A stretch of DNA of 64,000 bases from Liolophura sinensis (GCF_032854445.1 NC_088300.1:24657608-24721607); one strand, 5' to 3'. Positions 23,876 to 38,800 are shown, counted from the first letter of the stretch. Notes: generated by a model not told the origin, from the letters alone. Numbers and translations are program-made.

Positions 23876-26800
23876 GTAAGATTGCAAAGGTCAAAATGCT
23901 ATGCTAGGATGACAAATTCAATACAAGAAGTATAGACTGGACTCTAAAACAACACCATGAGTTGTGCGAAACCAAAACAGATATCATATATTGTATATAT
24001 CACTTCAGTTATCTGTCTAATGAGATCATTACATACTACATAAAATGGGAATAGGTTCTGGTAGCAAGTCTTAATCAACCGATAATGAAACACATTGGTA
24101 GGTAGAATTTTCTGACCCTTTCCACTCTTTTCTTCTCTTTTTAACTGTGTCGCGTCTTTTGCCTCACAGAAAAGAGAAAAATATACAAAGTAAATAAAAA
24201 CAACAGAAATTACAGCTGGTCATTGTTTGAGAACAGACACAACCCGATCAGAAACAGACAAATGCTAAGATACAGTTCAAAAGTAATGGCAGTGTTGGCT
24301 GAACGTGTCTCACCGGTTGAGCATTGTGGACTGCTTCAGTTCAGATTTCAAACACTTAACTGGCCATCCAGGGGCCCATTTTGCGAAGGGGGTGTAGCTT
24401 AATTCAAATGTAAAGTTCCTAAGGCGACATTTCTCTGAAGTATGCGTCTTCCTGACAGTTACGTCTCTCTAGCGAAATTCCAACCACACGGCACACAGTC
24501 TATGGATTCAGATCCAGTTAATCGATGTGGCTTTTATTGGGGAACTTCGTATACACTGGACAGTCGACAACGCTTGTGTGTGCGTTTGCGCAGGTCAGCG
24601 GTATGTGAAGACCATTCTTCTTCCTCCAATATTATGCGCATGCATTTGTCATACGAAAGAAGGTTCGTCAATGACGCGTGGGTGTGTGGTATAATCTGGG
24701 CACTCCCGGTTTCCTCCACAAATACAAAAGACCGCCTGAATTTCCTTTGCCCACAAACCTATCTGCCCTCGTACAAGTTAAATTATCTTGAGCACGGCCT
24801 AAAGGAATAGTAAATATTAAATAAAGACCATTGAAATATATATCTAAAATACGTCTGCCTTACAGGCTGAAAATTTAACTCTACTGTACTCAGTCCAAAC
24901 AAGGTGTGCCTTATCGGCCATATTTCCAATTGGTACATGTATATGGTGAAGTGAGGGCATTTTTTACCCCAAAACTACATTTTGTAGACTATATTCATGA
25001 AGCAAGTATATCAGATAAACCTGTGTAACAGCTAATCTAATATTAAACATTTTATGGACCATACATTGGTACAATTTTATCGTTATAATTATAATATAAT
25101 TTCATTTTAGCAAAATCAAAAACATCTCATATGTGACATCATTCGAATAAGGCTGAATTTAGTCTTGTGCTCTGTATGTATGAATAAAGCACCATATATC
25201 TATCACCATTTGTTAGAGATGCCTCTGACTTGAAGGCGCAGATACACGTATACAGCTTTATCTTATCATTTACGCAATTCTCTCCTATCTAAATATGTCC
25301 ATTTTGTTGATCTTGCATTGTTCATATTTTTGCCTTCTTTTAAATTCCTTTTTAGCGGGAAAAAAGGTTTTCTGTTACTTCTCTAGCTCTTCGAATGCGC
25401 GGGGTGGTATCGGGAAGTTCTGGCCGGAAAATATCGACCCGTATCTATGTACTCATCTCATATTTGCCTTTGCTGACATCGCCGAGGGTGGCAAAGGCTT
25501 AGAGCCCAACAACTGGAACGACCTTGGCAAACATGGTACGTGAAATACTGTCTAGTACGGTGAACCTATTCTGTCCTGTGTCATCACAAGGAAAAATGAA
25601 AATGTGTTTTGTTGTGTCATGTTAATCAACCCAAGGCAACTTATATCCGTTTATATATACTGATTTCCGAAAATCTTAATTTGGCAAGAAAGATTTCAGA
25701 AAAAAACATTCCTCTCATAGCGAAGAGTTCATAGTTTTTTTAAATTTAATGCTGCAGCGAGGATTTCGTATTTGTGAGTCGATTTATGTGACCTTCCAAT
25801 ACGTGTGTCCAAAATCTGGGCTTCATGACAATAAAAATGCATTAAGTATAGGCTGTAGACTAACCCCTACAAACAACAAAAGCTACATGACATCGTATTC
25901 ACGATGGCTTCAAAGTTTGTGTAGGATGAGGGTTTTCCAAAAATAAGAGAAATCTCGAACAGAATATTGATTCATCCAGTAACCCTCCAGACATACGTTA
26001 CAGACACAGGAAAATCGGATTTTGTGAAAAAACAGCGTGGAACAAACGGTTTTATTCCCAATTTGATAGAACGTCCGGTTCGGGGGGCGGTAGATCCAGG
26101 GTCAATCCTGGGTCGAGTAACACTTAAGACCCTAACCGAGGAAGCTGTAACTTCAGCGTGAAGGGGGTAGCGCAACGACTGCTTGACCCGTGCCACTATA
26201 ATGGTTCGGGCGGGGTGCCTTACTTGCCTTCGGTAATGCGTCTGCGTGAAGCAGCACTAGATAAAAGAGCGGTGGAAATCCGTCCTGAAACAAAGGGGGA
26301 CCATTAAACGCACTATAAGGATTCCTTTCGTAGTCATATGACTTAAAAAAAGAACGAAGTTAAACCCGAAGCACACACTCACTCCCATTTTGAATTCCGC
26401 TATATTTATTTCCGTATAGGTAGTTTAGATAGGAGTTTTCGCGTTGGCCAATGCACCTTTATATGCAAGACTATAGACGATGTACATGACGCCTCCGTAT
26501 AGAGCTTTATTAAGACAAAATACATTCATTGTGATGTAATGTAATGAAATTCATGGGAATGTCTGTATGCGCTCGTAAAGCTTGCTGTGAGTTGCTCACG
26601 CAGCAATCATCTACGTATGTACTTTATACTTACCTGGCACCAAACGTATAGGCGATTCTGCTATCCAGCGTGGCAAAAGAAATTAAAATAAAATATGGAT
26701 TATGAAACGATTTTGAAATATTAAGACGCTTTAGAATATTGATTAAGCAAACTGAATTAATGTTTGATTCGAGATGGGAGAATTTTAGTTGACTTTTCTC

Positions 26801-29800
26801 TGATATCTCAATCAATGTTACATGCACTCTCTATAGACATATTTTTCATTATCGAGTGAGTGTGCTTTGAATATAATGCAGAGCTCTTTTCTACGTTTAA
26901 GTATTCACAACAAGTATTCCTTAACTCACGTCCAATATTATTATACAATGACATGTGGACATACTAATTTAAGTTGGTGAGAGGACCGAAGTGCTTGCCT
27001 TCAATTCCAAAGCAACACGAGGTGAAGGTTCGAACCTTGCTTTAGCAGATTTTCTTGCTCTCACTGTGCGGGGCCTTGGTGACAAAAAGCGGACGGTTAC
27101 AGTCTTGTGGTCGTTTATACAATATATACCAATTTTCTTTCAAAAATATGCTGCACAAACTGTGCACTGTGGAAAGTCCGTCAGTAAGTTGTTTACTCCG
27201 GGCCTGCAATGAGCCCTACCCATTTAACTGACCACCATGATATGAGTGGAAAAAATATTCAAACAACAATCGAGCGAATAAATACATAAATAATTTGAGT
27301 TGAACAGTTTATCCACCAACAGATACAAGCATTCATGCTGGTAAGTTTGCATGTAAGGCCTCGTACATCACATTTGATATTTAACAACATACCGGAAAAT
27401 TTCGTTTCTGACATATTTTTGATGCATTCCACTCTTTCAAGTATTGTGTACAGATACAATTTATCACAAGGTTTTTGCGTTCTAAAGTATTAATAGACAC
27501 ATGGCGTAAACTACCGCTGTAACCTCAAAAGAGAAACATTCTTGTTTATACACAATCGAGTGTGAATGATTTGTTCTGGACTGGATCACTTTGCAGATCA
27601 CCCTTTTTTCTGGCCTATTGACTCTGGAATTCTTTGCATTTTGCACCCTATTGACGTATTGCAATCACTCAAACATAATTACTCAAATTACGTAATTTAT
27701 TTTTATCCATCATTGTTTGGCCTCAGAAAACACTTGTGTCAACACACGTGGACTGCTCTTTAATCCAAAAGGTTGCCTCGACGGCTCTCAGAAGACCGGT
27801 CCTGCATTGGAAAACATTATCTGTCTATCGATGGACCTTGAAAGTTTTGTAGGTTATCGAACGCAGGTGGAATAAATTCGAACGTTAACGGGTCATGCCA
27901 TGCATATATATCACGGGAAGTTCTTATGTGTTGTATGTGCTATGATTACGTCATAGCCCCTTTCTCTTGTACACGACGCCTTGTCAAGAGAGAAACTTTC
28001 TACACACATTTTGGGAACTCCTTCCAGTTAATCATTTACTTGGTTGTTTGCCGTGGACCTTGTGGAATCAGGGTTAGGGGCGTTCTTCAAATTTCCTTCT
28101 TGACATTTTTTACTTATATCATATCACACCGGAAAATTCTGGCGAGGAAGATTAGTAACACATGTGCAAACAATAACCTCGCCGGCCACTCCCGTTAAGT
28201 AACCGGCTTCCACATTTCGGAAAGGTAATAACATTGAGCATTCTCAGGCACCCAAAAACTCAGGTCTAGAAACATCACCCTGTATTATGACTTGAACCTT
28301 AGTTGTTAATTAGAATTCAGGTACATATGGCGTCTGTTCCGAGTTTGTCCGATTACACATCTTTCGTGGGAAAAGTCATACACTTATCAAAAGTCGTGGT
28401 TTTAATCCACAAATGATAAAAGGCTGAGGTAAAACCTGTGTACAGCTCGTTCGTTTACCCTTCTGCGATTGATAAAGTCATACTATATTGTTAATCAGAA
28501 TCGTTGTTTAAATGCACAAATGACTGACGTCTCACCGTTTAATAGGTAGCTTGAAAGTATGGGTAGGTCTATTTCTTTAGATCTAGTTACCGATAAGTCA
28601 AATTAGAGGTGATAGCTACTAGATCTGACTTCAGTGACAACAGTTCAGATGTCTGCTGGAGTAGGCCTACTGGATTATGATACTAACGCCTCAACGACAC
28701 TTTTTTTGTGTACAGAAGGGGAGAGTGCAACGACTGGTTGCACAAATGGCTCGGGCGGGGCGCCTTACTTGCCTTCGGTAAGTCGTCTCAGTGAAGCAGC
28801 ACTAGATAAAAGAGCGGTGGAAATCCGTCCTGCGACAAGGAGGCACATTACACGTACATGCACCCTAAGGATTCCTTCGTCGTCATATGACTGAAAAATT
28901 GTTGAATACGACGTTAAACCTCAAGCACTCATTCACTCACTCACTCTTTTGTGTACACACATCTAGTACTTAGACCGGCCCGGATAGCACAGTCGGTAGA
29001 GTGTCCGCTTCGGGACCGGTAGATCCAGGATCAATCCTTGATCGAGTCACACCTAAGACTTTATAAGAGGAAGTTGTAACTTCCTCGCTTGGCGTTCAGC
29101 ATGAAGAGGATAGTGCAACAACTGGTTGACCCGTATCTGTATAATGGCTCGGGCGGGGCGGCTTGCTTGCCTTCGGTAAGTCGTCTCAGTGAGGCAGCAC
29201 TAAATAAAAGAGCGGTGGAAATCCGTCCTGCAACAAGGAGGCACATTACACGTACATGCACCCTAATGATTCCCTCGTCGTCATATGACTGAAAAATTGT
29301 TGAGAACGACGTTAAACCCCAAGCACTCACTCACTCACTCTAGTACTTGGACGCAAATATAGCGTCGAATGCTCCGCAGAATCGCTTTGTCATCATTACA
29401 CGTCCCAAATTATTATTATTATTATTAACTTCTTATATTGTTATTAACTTTCCATTGTCGGTGTGTTTTGTTGCTGTTCACGAATGCTGTACTAGCTCAT
29501 GTTTACCAATACTGCTTTTGTTTCCAGGTCTGTACATGCGCACTCACAAGCTGAAGGAAATAAATCCCAAGTTGAAGTTGATCCTGGCGGTGGGTGGCTG
29601 GAGGATCGGTTCTCTCCCCTTCCTGCCTGTAATAGCGACGTTGGAATCAATGCGGCTGTTTGCAGCGAGGGTAGTCCACTACTTGCGGCAGTAGGTATTC
29701 GTTTCTCTCCAACACATTTGACACTATGCACTTAAGAGAGTCCAACTGTTTTCTCACTGGTATTATTATGTCCACGCGACCTTTGTTGTAAAGAAAAAAA

Positions 29801-32800
29801 AAATGCATTGTAAATCAACAAGAGGCTGTATTTCACCGGTTAAGGGTTTGCCAGCTATCACACTGTTCGAGTCGTCGTTGCTCTGGTTTTACTCTCAATG
29901 CTGAATACGTCTTTATGTATTTCACCGGTTAAGGGTGACCATTAGCCAGCTATCACACTGTTCGAGTCGTCGCTGCTCTGGTTTTACTCTCAATGCTGAA
30001 TACGTCTTTATGTATTTCACCGGTTAAGGGTGACCATTAGCCAGCTATCACACTGTTCGAGTCGTCGCTGCTCTGGTTTTACTCTAAATGCTGAATACGT
30101 CTTTATGTATTTCACCCGTTAAGGGTGACCATTTGCCAGCTATCACACTGTTCGAGTCGTCGTTGCTCTGGATTTACTCTCTATGCTGAATACGTCTTTA
30201 TGTATTTCACCGGTTAAGGGTGACCATTTGCCAGCTATCACACTGTTCGAGTCGTCGTTGCTCTGGTTTTACTCTCAATGCTGAATACGTCTTCATTTAC
30301 ATTACAAACATATTCAGATATTCCTTTCACATTGTTAAGACATTTCCGTGTTTTCCTACTCTTTTATGTTATTGAACTGAATTATTAAGATGGGCCCTTC
30401 GTTCTGTTTCAACTGACTTGGTATGTGTTACTGTCTTGACGATAACTCAAGAATTACTCGACCTCTAACATGTGAATGTCCACCGGAAAGCCTTGTCCAT
30501 GGTGATAAATTTTACTGGACGGGTGCTTAAAGCCTTTTTCCATTATATATTGGTAACCCGCGATAGCATAACGGCTTTTGTGACCTTAAGGAGGTTTACG
30601 CTAGCTTTCCAAAGGGTTAGCTACTGAGCTACCTGACGTTACATCATCGATTTCATCCCTAACACTGGATGTTCCTACGTTTACTGCTCTAGTATCCACT
30701 CGTTGTCTATCGGGCCAACAGTTCCGCTTCTAACTCGGACTAAGATAGCTCAGTAAACAATCAGTTTCGAACAAATATGTGAAGAGATGTAACGCGTACT
30801 GTCTCTCCGAGTTTGTCTTATTCCAAATATGTTTAGCTGTGAGATTCTTTAAATAAACGGAACTGGTAGGCATCCGAAGACGGATCGTGTCTAAATCCGG
30901 GTGCGAAACGTGACTAGGTTTGTTTGTCGCATCTTATCAGAGTTTAGGAAATAGACGTTAGAACAATGATCCTTTGAAGTATAGGTCACACCTTGATGTA
31001 AGCCATAATTACCACAAATTCCACAAGAGAAAATGATTGAAACCAGGATTGTATACGCTATATCAGTGTTTGAACCAGTTATTGTAATTTATTATTATTG
31101 CACACGGCTGTGTTTGCAGTTATGGATTTGATGGCATGGACATGGACTGGGAATTCCCCGGGATCAGAGGTAGCCAAGCGGAGGATAAGTACAAATTTAC
31201 AGAACTAATGAAGGTATAGTATAGAATTCCTCGGCGATTTATCTCTAAAGAATATGTGTAAACTTGTCCAATTATTGTATTACATGTATTTTAAGTCAAT
31301 TTTGAAAAAAATTTATGTTGTTGTTGTTGTAGATTTATTATATAATATTCGATACGGCCTTACAGCAATGCTTACATTAGGAAATATTCTTTAAATAATT
31401 GTTTTTTAAAAAGGACACCATAAATAGATCAGGCTTGGTATATACCTTTCCAACCCGAATATTTTAACACCTCTTGAAACAGAGTTCGTGTGAAGGTCTG
31501 CAGCAGTCTGTGGATGGTCGTGGATTTCCGCCGGGCTCAGGTTTCCTACCACCACAATGATGGCCGTTGTCGTATAAGTGAAATATTCTTGAGTACGGCG
31601 TTAAGATACTGTTAAAATAGACTTAGGTATCAATTCAAGAATTTTGTTATAACTAACATATTCATATCCTCTTTCATTTAATTGAAGTAAGTTAAACAGT
31701 CATAAATAGACAGCTTGGGAAGTGTATTAAATACCGTGTATATTATAAGTGATTGTTTTTCACCTTTATCATACTGACTTTTTCATAGATGTGTACCTTT
31801 TTCAGAAACAGAATCTTTCTGTTTTTATAGGTAAAATGTCTTGGTCTTATTAAGCAAATAAACTATGCTGTAAAAGATACTTCTTAAATCTCTGGAAAAT
31901 ATTGACTGTATTTATGAGCATTCTATAAAATGTATGTCTAACGGCCGGAAGTGGAATATCACACACGTGAATGAGCATGCGTCAAAAGAAGCCGTGGATT
32001 ATTATTATTATTTTATAGATGAAAGCTGACACGTGTGTCTTTACTTAATGTACTGGCGGGAATCTGTTTTATAAAAATAAAGAACAAACATGCATCAGAT
32101 CTACAGCTTTGCAAGTATCAACTACATTTACCCATATTTAGCATTCTGTTTACCATGGAACCACCAACTCTGCCAAGAATTTCGCACACCCTAAGCCTTA
32201 ATTGGCATAAACTACAATTTTAAACATACAAATGATATTTTCTAATCTGTTGAACATACCACGTTTTGTGTGGAACTAAATTATCTGAAATCATATTATT
32301 CCATTTAATGGTAGCGCTTTTTAAACCTACGGTATATAGATATTAAAAACTATAATATTGCTTTTTTTTTGCTTTCAATGGTATATAAAGAGATACAAAA
32401 CTTTCATATCGGGTAAATGTAATACTCAACGAGATATTCTACAAAGGAAAATTTTAGAATATTATAGAAAAATATAAAGAAGAATATAGAAAACAATATA
32501 CTATGAAAAGGTAACTCCTGGAAGTTAGAGAATATATATTTTGGCAGTTGAAGTTGACGAGTTTACCACACAAATGATAAGAAATATCAATGCGCTCATG
32601 CATCCTACAGCTGACTGAGCCATAGATTCGAAGGAATTGGGTTTAGGATGACTCGTAAAGACTGGAGTAAGGGAGATAACTATTTCTTGACCGCTTTCAA
32701 GCGCGACCCAATACTTTTCCACACTTATTCTCCTCCAGCTTTCAAAGAAGGTTAGAGTTCCTTAAAACAAAGCGATGTCATAACTGGGAAACAAAGTTGT

Positions 32801-35800
32801 ACACTTTCAGATTATCCAAATAGTATGAGAGCAAAAGTATTCTTTGGGAATAAGTAAGATTTTAAATTTAAATATGAATCATAGCTGCAGTGATGACTTA
32901 TGTGAGCTAGGACGATGGCATGGTCCGAAGTTGGAATAAGCAATCCGTACCGTCACTTGGAGCACGGCATAATAAGGGGGACATACATGAATGTAAAGAA
33001 GCCGGAGGCGGGCGATCCAGTGGAATTGTAATATTCAGAGAAATTGTGCCAGTATATTACAGTTTCATCCACTTTTCATATGAAATATCATATGTTTAAT
33101 TGCATGATTATATATGTGAGCAGACAATACAACGAGCATTTGAAGTGGATGCCCTCAGGCGGCGAGCTCCCAAACTGTTGCTGACCATGGCGGCGGCGGC
33201 CAGCAAGTACTACGCAGAGATAGCGTATGAGCAGGACAAGCTGTGGCTGTGAGTTATATAACATAAATACATTCTCATAGTCAGAGCGCTTTAAATCGGC
33301 CACAGTTATGAGGTGAAACGTTATTCATAACAAAGTGAACCAGATACCTATACTTTTTTTTCAAAGACGGTAAGATTAGATACTTACAGATATTTACCTG
33401 TTTCTTTGTGTTTGTCTTCATGTGAGTGTTATTTCTTTTCCCACTGGAAGTATGTTGATTACATCTCTGTGCTGACTTACTGTCATGTCGTTAATGAGCA
33501 GGGGAGTAAATTTAGAGCTGGGTGCTATTTGATCACATTTGCATGTCTTCATTACGCTGTTTTGTAAAAAAAAAAGTAGGTATACTTTTATTTCAGCGCA
33601 TGTTCCGCACTTTACCTTCGTACAGAGCGGAACATGCTTTGTAAGGAATGTGGAAAGTATGTTGATTTCGTGTACGGTGTTCACATGAAATTCCAGACTG
33701 CAAATTCTTGTCATACATAGCCCAGCATAATAATGGGAACCTTTCCCGCCTGAATAAATTTGATCCCAAGCTATCTATTCCTATCATTCCTGTATTTGTG
33801 ATATTCAAAGTTTACACGAAAACTGTGATCAGTTCAGCTTGTTCCGGAGTGGATAATGCGCGGGAATTACATGTACATTAGCCGTTTTGCTAATTACAAG
33901 TCTGCATTATTATTTTTCTTCACGTTGAAGGTATGTTGACTACGTGTTGTTGATGACGTACAATTACCATGGAGCTAACTGGGAGAATGTGACCGGTCAT
34001 CACAGTGCTCTGCTCCCTCACAGGCTTGACAAAGATGCGGATCGACAACATAACTTCGTATGTTAAACTCCAGTACACATGCGCACAAACTGATTAAGTC
34101 ACTAGAGACTTTTTTTGATGAAAATAGAGCCGAAATGTGACATTTGGCCCAATTTTCTAAATCATATTTTCGTCAAACTGTGCTTTATATAAAGTCCTAG
34201 GATGTAAACCTACTGAAATTATGACAGATTAATACCGGTCGTAAGTCATGCTATTTAAAGGTACAGATCGAACCTATACGTTACTGCTTACCTACGAATA
34301 AGAACACAGGGATTAAACCCTTATTCAACAGTATGCGTTGATGGCAGAAGGCTTATTCCGTTTTCTCTGCTGTAATTTCTTTTACAAATTATGGTTTCAA
34401 ACCATTTGTTTGGTATATTCACTATCCTGATCCTATGTAGAAATCGAAATCATACACAATTGTACTATGGTTCTTAAGTGTTTTTTTTTTCATTACAAAT
34501 TTTCAACGTTTTTTCCTAATCACGTGAATTACTTTGCTCAGTTGTGTGCGACGCTTTATGCAATTCAATGACTGTGAGTTCAAGATTTTGTACCGACCCG
34601 ATAGCACAGTACTGGCCCCGATAGCACAAAGTGGTAGAACCAGGGTCAATCCTGGGTCGAGTCACACCTAAGACCTTAAAAGAGGAAGTTGTAACTTCCT
34701 CGCTTGGCATTCAGCATGAAGGGGATAGTGCAACCCATATCAGTATAATGGCTCGGGCGGGGCGAATTACTTTCCTTCGGCAAGGCGTCTCAGTAACGCA
34801 GCACTAGCTAAAAGTTGGGTGGAAATCCGTCTTGCAACATGAAGGCAAATTACATGCTCTGTAAGGATTCCTTCGACGTCATATGACTGAAAAATTGTTA
34901 AAGTACGACGTTAAACCCCAAGCACTCACTCACTCACTCAAGCTTTTGCTACCCCCCCCCCCCCTCCCCAGTTGTACGCGACAAAGTCTGCCAGCCCACT
35001 GGATGGTCGTGGGCTCTGTCCGGTTTCTTCCCACCATAATGTTGTACATGTAAAATATTCTTGAGCACGGCATAAAACGCTAATAAAATTAATTTATTTG
35101 ATTAGATTGTACGCCGTACTCAAGAATATTTCACTTATACGACGGCGGCCAGTATTGTGGTGGATGGGAACCTGGCAGAGCCCGGGGAAAACCCACAACC
35201 ATCCGCAGGTTGTTGCAGGACCTTGCCACTTACGACCGGAGAGGAAGCCAGTATGAGCTGGACATGAATTCACAACAACCACATTGGTGAGAGTCTTCTG
35301 GGTCACTACGCTGCGCTAGCGCGCTAACCGACTGAGCCACAGAGGTCCCTCACCAATCAAATAAATACAGTAATAAGATTTCAGGATATTATTGGACGTC
35401 TTTAGTTGCCATACCTGGATTGAATACTGGTACATATAAACGTGTTCTTTAGGTATGGTCAGTAGAGTACTGGCTCAGAAGTGGCATTCCCCCGGAGAAG
35501 TTGTGCGTTGGGCTGGCCACCTACGGCATATCTTTCAAGTTGGCAGATCCCAAACATCACGGAGTCCGGGCCCCTGTGCTCGGTCCCGGATCACCAGGCC
35601 CACACACAAATGAATCTGGGATACTGGCATATTATGAGGTCAGTAACATTCAATGTTCATCGCGGTCTGAAAGGAATTCCGACATGCTACAACTGATTTC
35701 CGATCAATTAAAAAGCCCTATACTTATGTTAATAATGTAGATTCAGCATGGAATGGTTACAGTTTGGAACGGAATTGTGTAGATATTGTGTTTTTCTTTA

Positions 35801-38800
35801 TTTAATCTCACATCAAAATTAGAATTATATTGAAATCATATATAACATAGTCCAGAAACAAAGGAAGTGTAAAAATGGAATTTTCTCTTTGTTCACTCTT
35901 GTTGAAAAATTTGTAACTTATACTAAGGCGGTCAGTTTACAATTGAATATTTTCTTCAACTATATACTAATATACTCGTTGCAACACCGCTTTGTCAATA
36001 TTTCCTGGCAGCGGTTAAAGATGTTGAGGAACAGAGATTTCGACAGGCATATCCGGATATCTATGATACTCGTTTAAACAGATCATTAACATTTTTCTAG
36101 ATTTGTGACGCCCTGGAAAACAGAGGATGGCAGTTGGAGTGGATTGATGACCAGTATGTTCCTTACGCTCACGGCCAAGGAGATTGGGTGGGGTTTGAGA
36201 ATCAAGACAGCTTAATCATAAAGGTATGCCCCCATAGCCGTTTTAACAAATCTCCAAGGTCAAAAAGTTGCATGAAGATCGGCGTATGGTTAATTAATGC
36301 CGCGGCCAAAACCAGTTGATACTGAGTTCAAATCTGAAACCCGATCGGTGAAAATCTTGAGGAATTACCGCATATGGAAATAGTTTCTTCTGGCACATGC
36401 ATTTCATAAACAGTAATTAAATGCATGGGTGAAAATAGCTTGTGACATCTGGATTTTTATCCAGCTTTCTTTATAATATTCATTCACATCCATTTTGGAA
36501 TAACGAACAAGTTTATCCAGAAAGGCAATACTGTTTCCAGTCTCATTTTATGGTTTACGAGTAAAGTTTTCGTATAAAACTTCAACTGGAGGCCACAGGC
36601 GCCTGGCCAGTGACAGTGAATTCTTCATACACGCATGCGTGAAATGTGCACAAAAATTCTGCTAAACAAATAAAGAGCAAGTATCAAGCTATTAAGTGGC
36701 ATTTCTTTTCGGAACAACAGATGAATGATGTTTTGAAGAGGGGATTGGGTGGCGTCTTGGTCTGGTCAATTGAGATGGATGACTTTACCGGTCATTGTAA
36801 CGAAGGCAGATTTCCACTTTTAAGAGCAATCAACAACGTCCTGAAACCTAGTTATGATTCAGACGATCTCCTTGACGACGGACTTAACACGCCGAGAGGC
36901 TCTCCGCCAAGGGGTAAGGGTGGTCTGGGGAACATCAAAAAAAGCGAGGACATCGTCCAAGATCGGCCTAAAAGCACGGAGGTGAAAGGTTCAAACAAAG
37001 TTGGTGGTCGACCGAAGGGGTCATCGCAGCAGCTGGAAAGCGGTGGTCTCTCTGTTGGTCGCAAACAGAAACAGGGACCAACGTCCAGCGAAGGAGGTCT
37101 CAGTAGTCAAAACGAAATGAGAAGGTTTTGGGGCAATGACACGGATAGGAATGGATCAAACCCAGTGACCACAGAATATCCTCCCACGGCGGTCAGCGAG
37201 ACTCCGATTTTCTGGAACCCTTGGATTACGCAATATCCTCCTTCATGGAACCGCCAAAACTCACAAGAAAAGACTAAAAATAATCGACAAGATACAAATT
37301 TATCCTCAGAAAATGGCGATTTCAAACAGATTCGGTCAAACTTTTCGGAGTGGGGCGAAAATCAGACATTTCCTAGTTTTAACAGTTCGAACATTCAGGA
37401 TTTACGGAACATGTCACGTGGGCCGCCAGGCGAGATTCACTTCGAAACAACGACAACGTTCGATAACGTTGGGTGGCCGGAGACTAACACATCTGAGGAA
37501 GATGATGATCCTCAAAACGAAACAATCCCGGAAAAGGAAAATAAAATCGAAGGCAAGAAAGAATCCGCAAGGATACAGGAAAGACACAACCATCAACACA
37601 ATGATTCCAACAACAACATTGATAACGTTTTTAACAGCACAACCACAATAGAAATAAAGCTAAATGACACGTCTCAGATTGATAATCTTCAAAACATTAC
37701 ATCAAAATCGGACGATAAGCATAATATGGACAAAAATGTCGATTCAATAATCGAAGATTCTATCTTATCGAATCAGAGCGAATCATCGACACCCTCAACA
37801 AAGACCAGACCGCAAGAGGTCCAGCAACCCGGCGAAACCCCAGAGTTCAGCGAGGACCTTGAGAAAAGCGAAAGTGAATCCAATGGTGATGTCAGCGACT
37901 ATTCCTGGTATGATTACTGGGATTCTGAACATGAGGATTCAGACTGGAGTGAAAGTGACTACGATAGCGAATACGATTACTCTCATGAAGGCGACTGGTA
38001 CGACTACAGCTCTGAGTATTACGACTCAGACTACGGCTCTGAGGACTATTACTACAGCGAACCCGGGGAATTTCAAGAAGAGCCGTCGACATCCACAGAG
38101 AGTCACGACGTGGACCATCACGGTGAGTTATTTTCGTTTAGTATCGGTATAGTTATTTTGATATTTTAACCTATGTGTCAAAACAGACATTCGTATTGCA
38201 GCTGTCAACCAATAAGGACGTTCCTTAAAATAATGGCATGGCCAATTCCCAGAACGACGTATAACACAAACCACCAAAGAATTAAGAAAGTGTATAAAGT
38301 GTGAAAATAGGACGGAATCATGCTAAGAGAAGCAGTAACAGTAATTTCAATAATGTTGCAAGGTATGTTCTGACCGACTGAGTGAAATCAGCATTCAAAT
38401 CGAGTACCATGCTAGAATATCAGTTGTCGATAACAAAATATGCATCTCAGTTGTGTTTTGATTGCAACTGTTCAAATATCGAACGTGGCAGTTTGATTCG
38501 GCACCATGAATATAGCGCCCCTAGCCCCAGGTTAAGCCGATTTAGAGCCAAACTGTGCCTTTTGCCACTTTTCGCAGAGTGTCATGATGTGGACCATCAC
38601 GACAAGGGCCATTTTCTGGTATCGGTACAGTTCATTATTTTGGTAATTAAGCGTTTTTGCATTATCTTTAATTTAAAAGATAATTACCAATTGCATGTGT
38701 GGAAAATAAACTTAATATGGACTTGAAAAGTTGTATTAACCTTCAAGAAACCTATATAAATCAACAGTATAGGTCATCATCATTCGGGGCTCCCAAAAGC

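Noticed and set aside
28974-29060. tRNA gene candidate
   Set aside because: It is the head of SINE-2, continuous with the SINE body and CACT tail.
29321-29345. CACTCACTCACTC run as a separate microsatellite
   Set aside because: It is the tail of a SINE-2 copy; the same tail ends the other copies.
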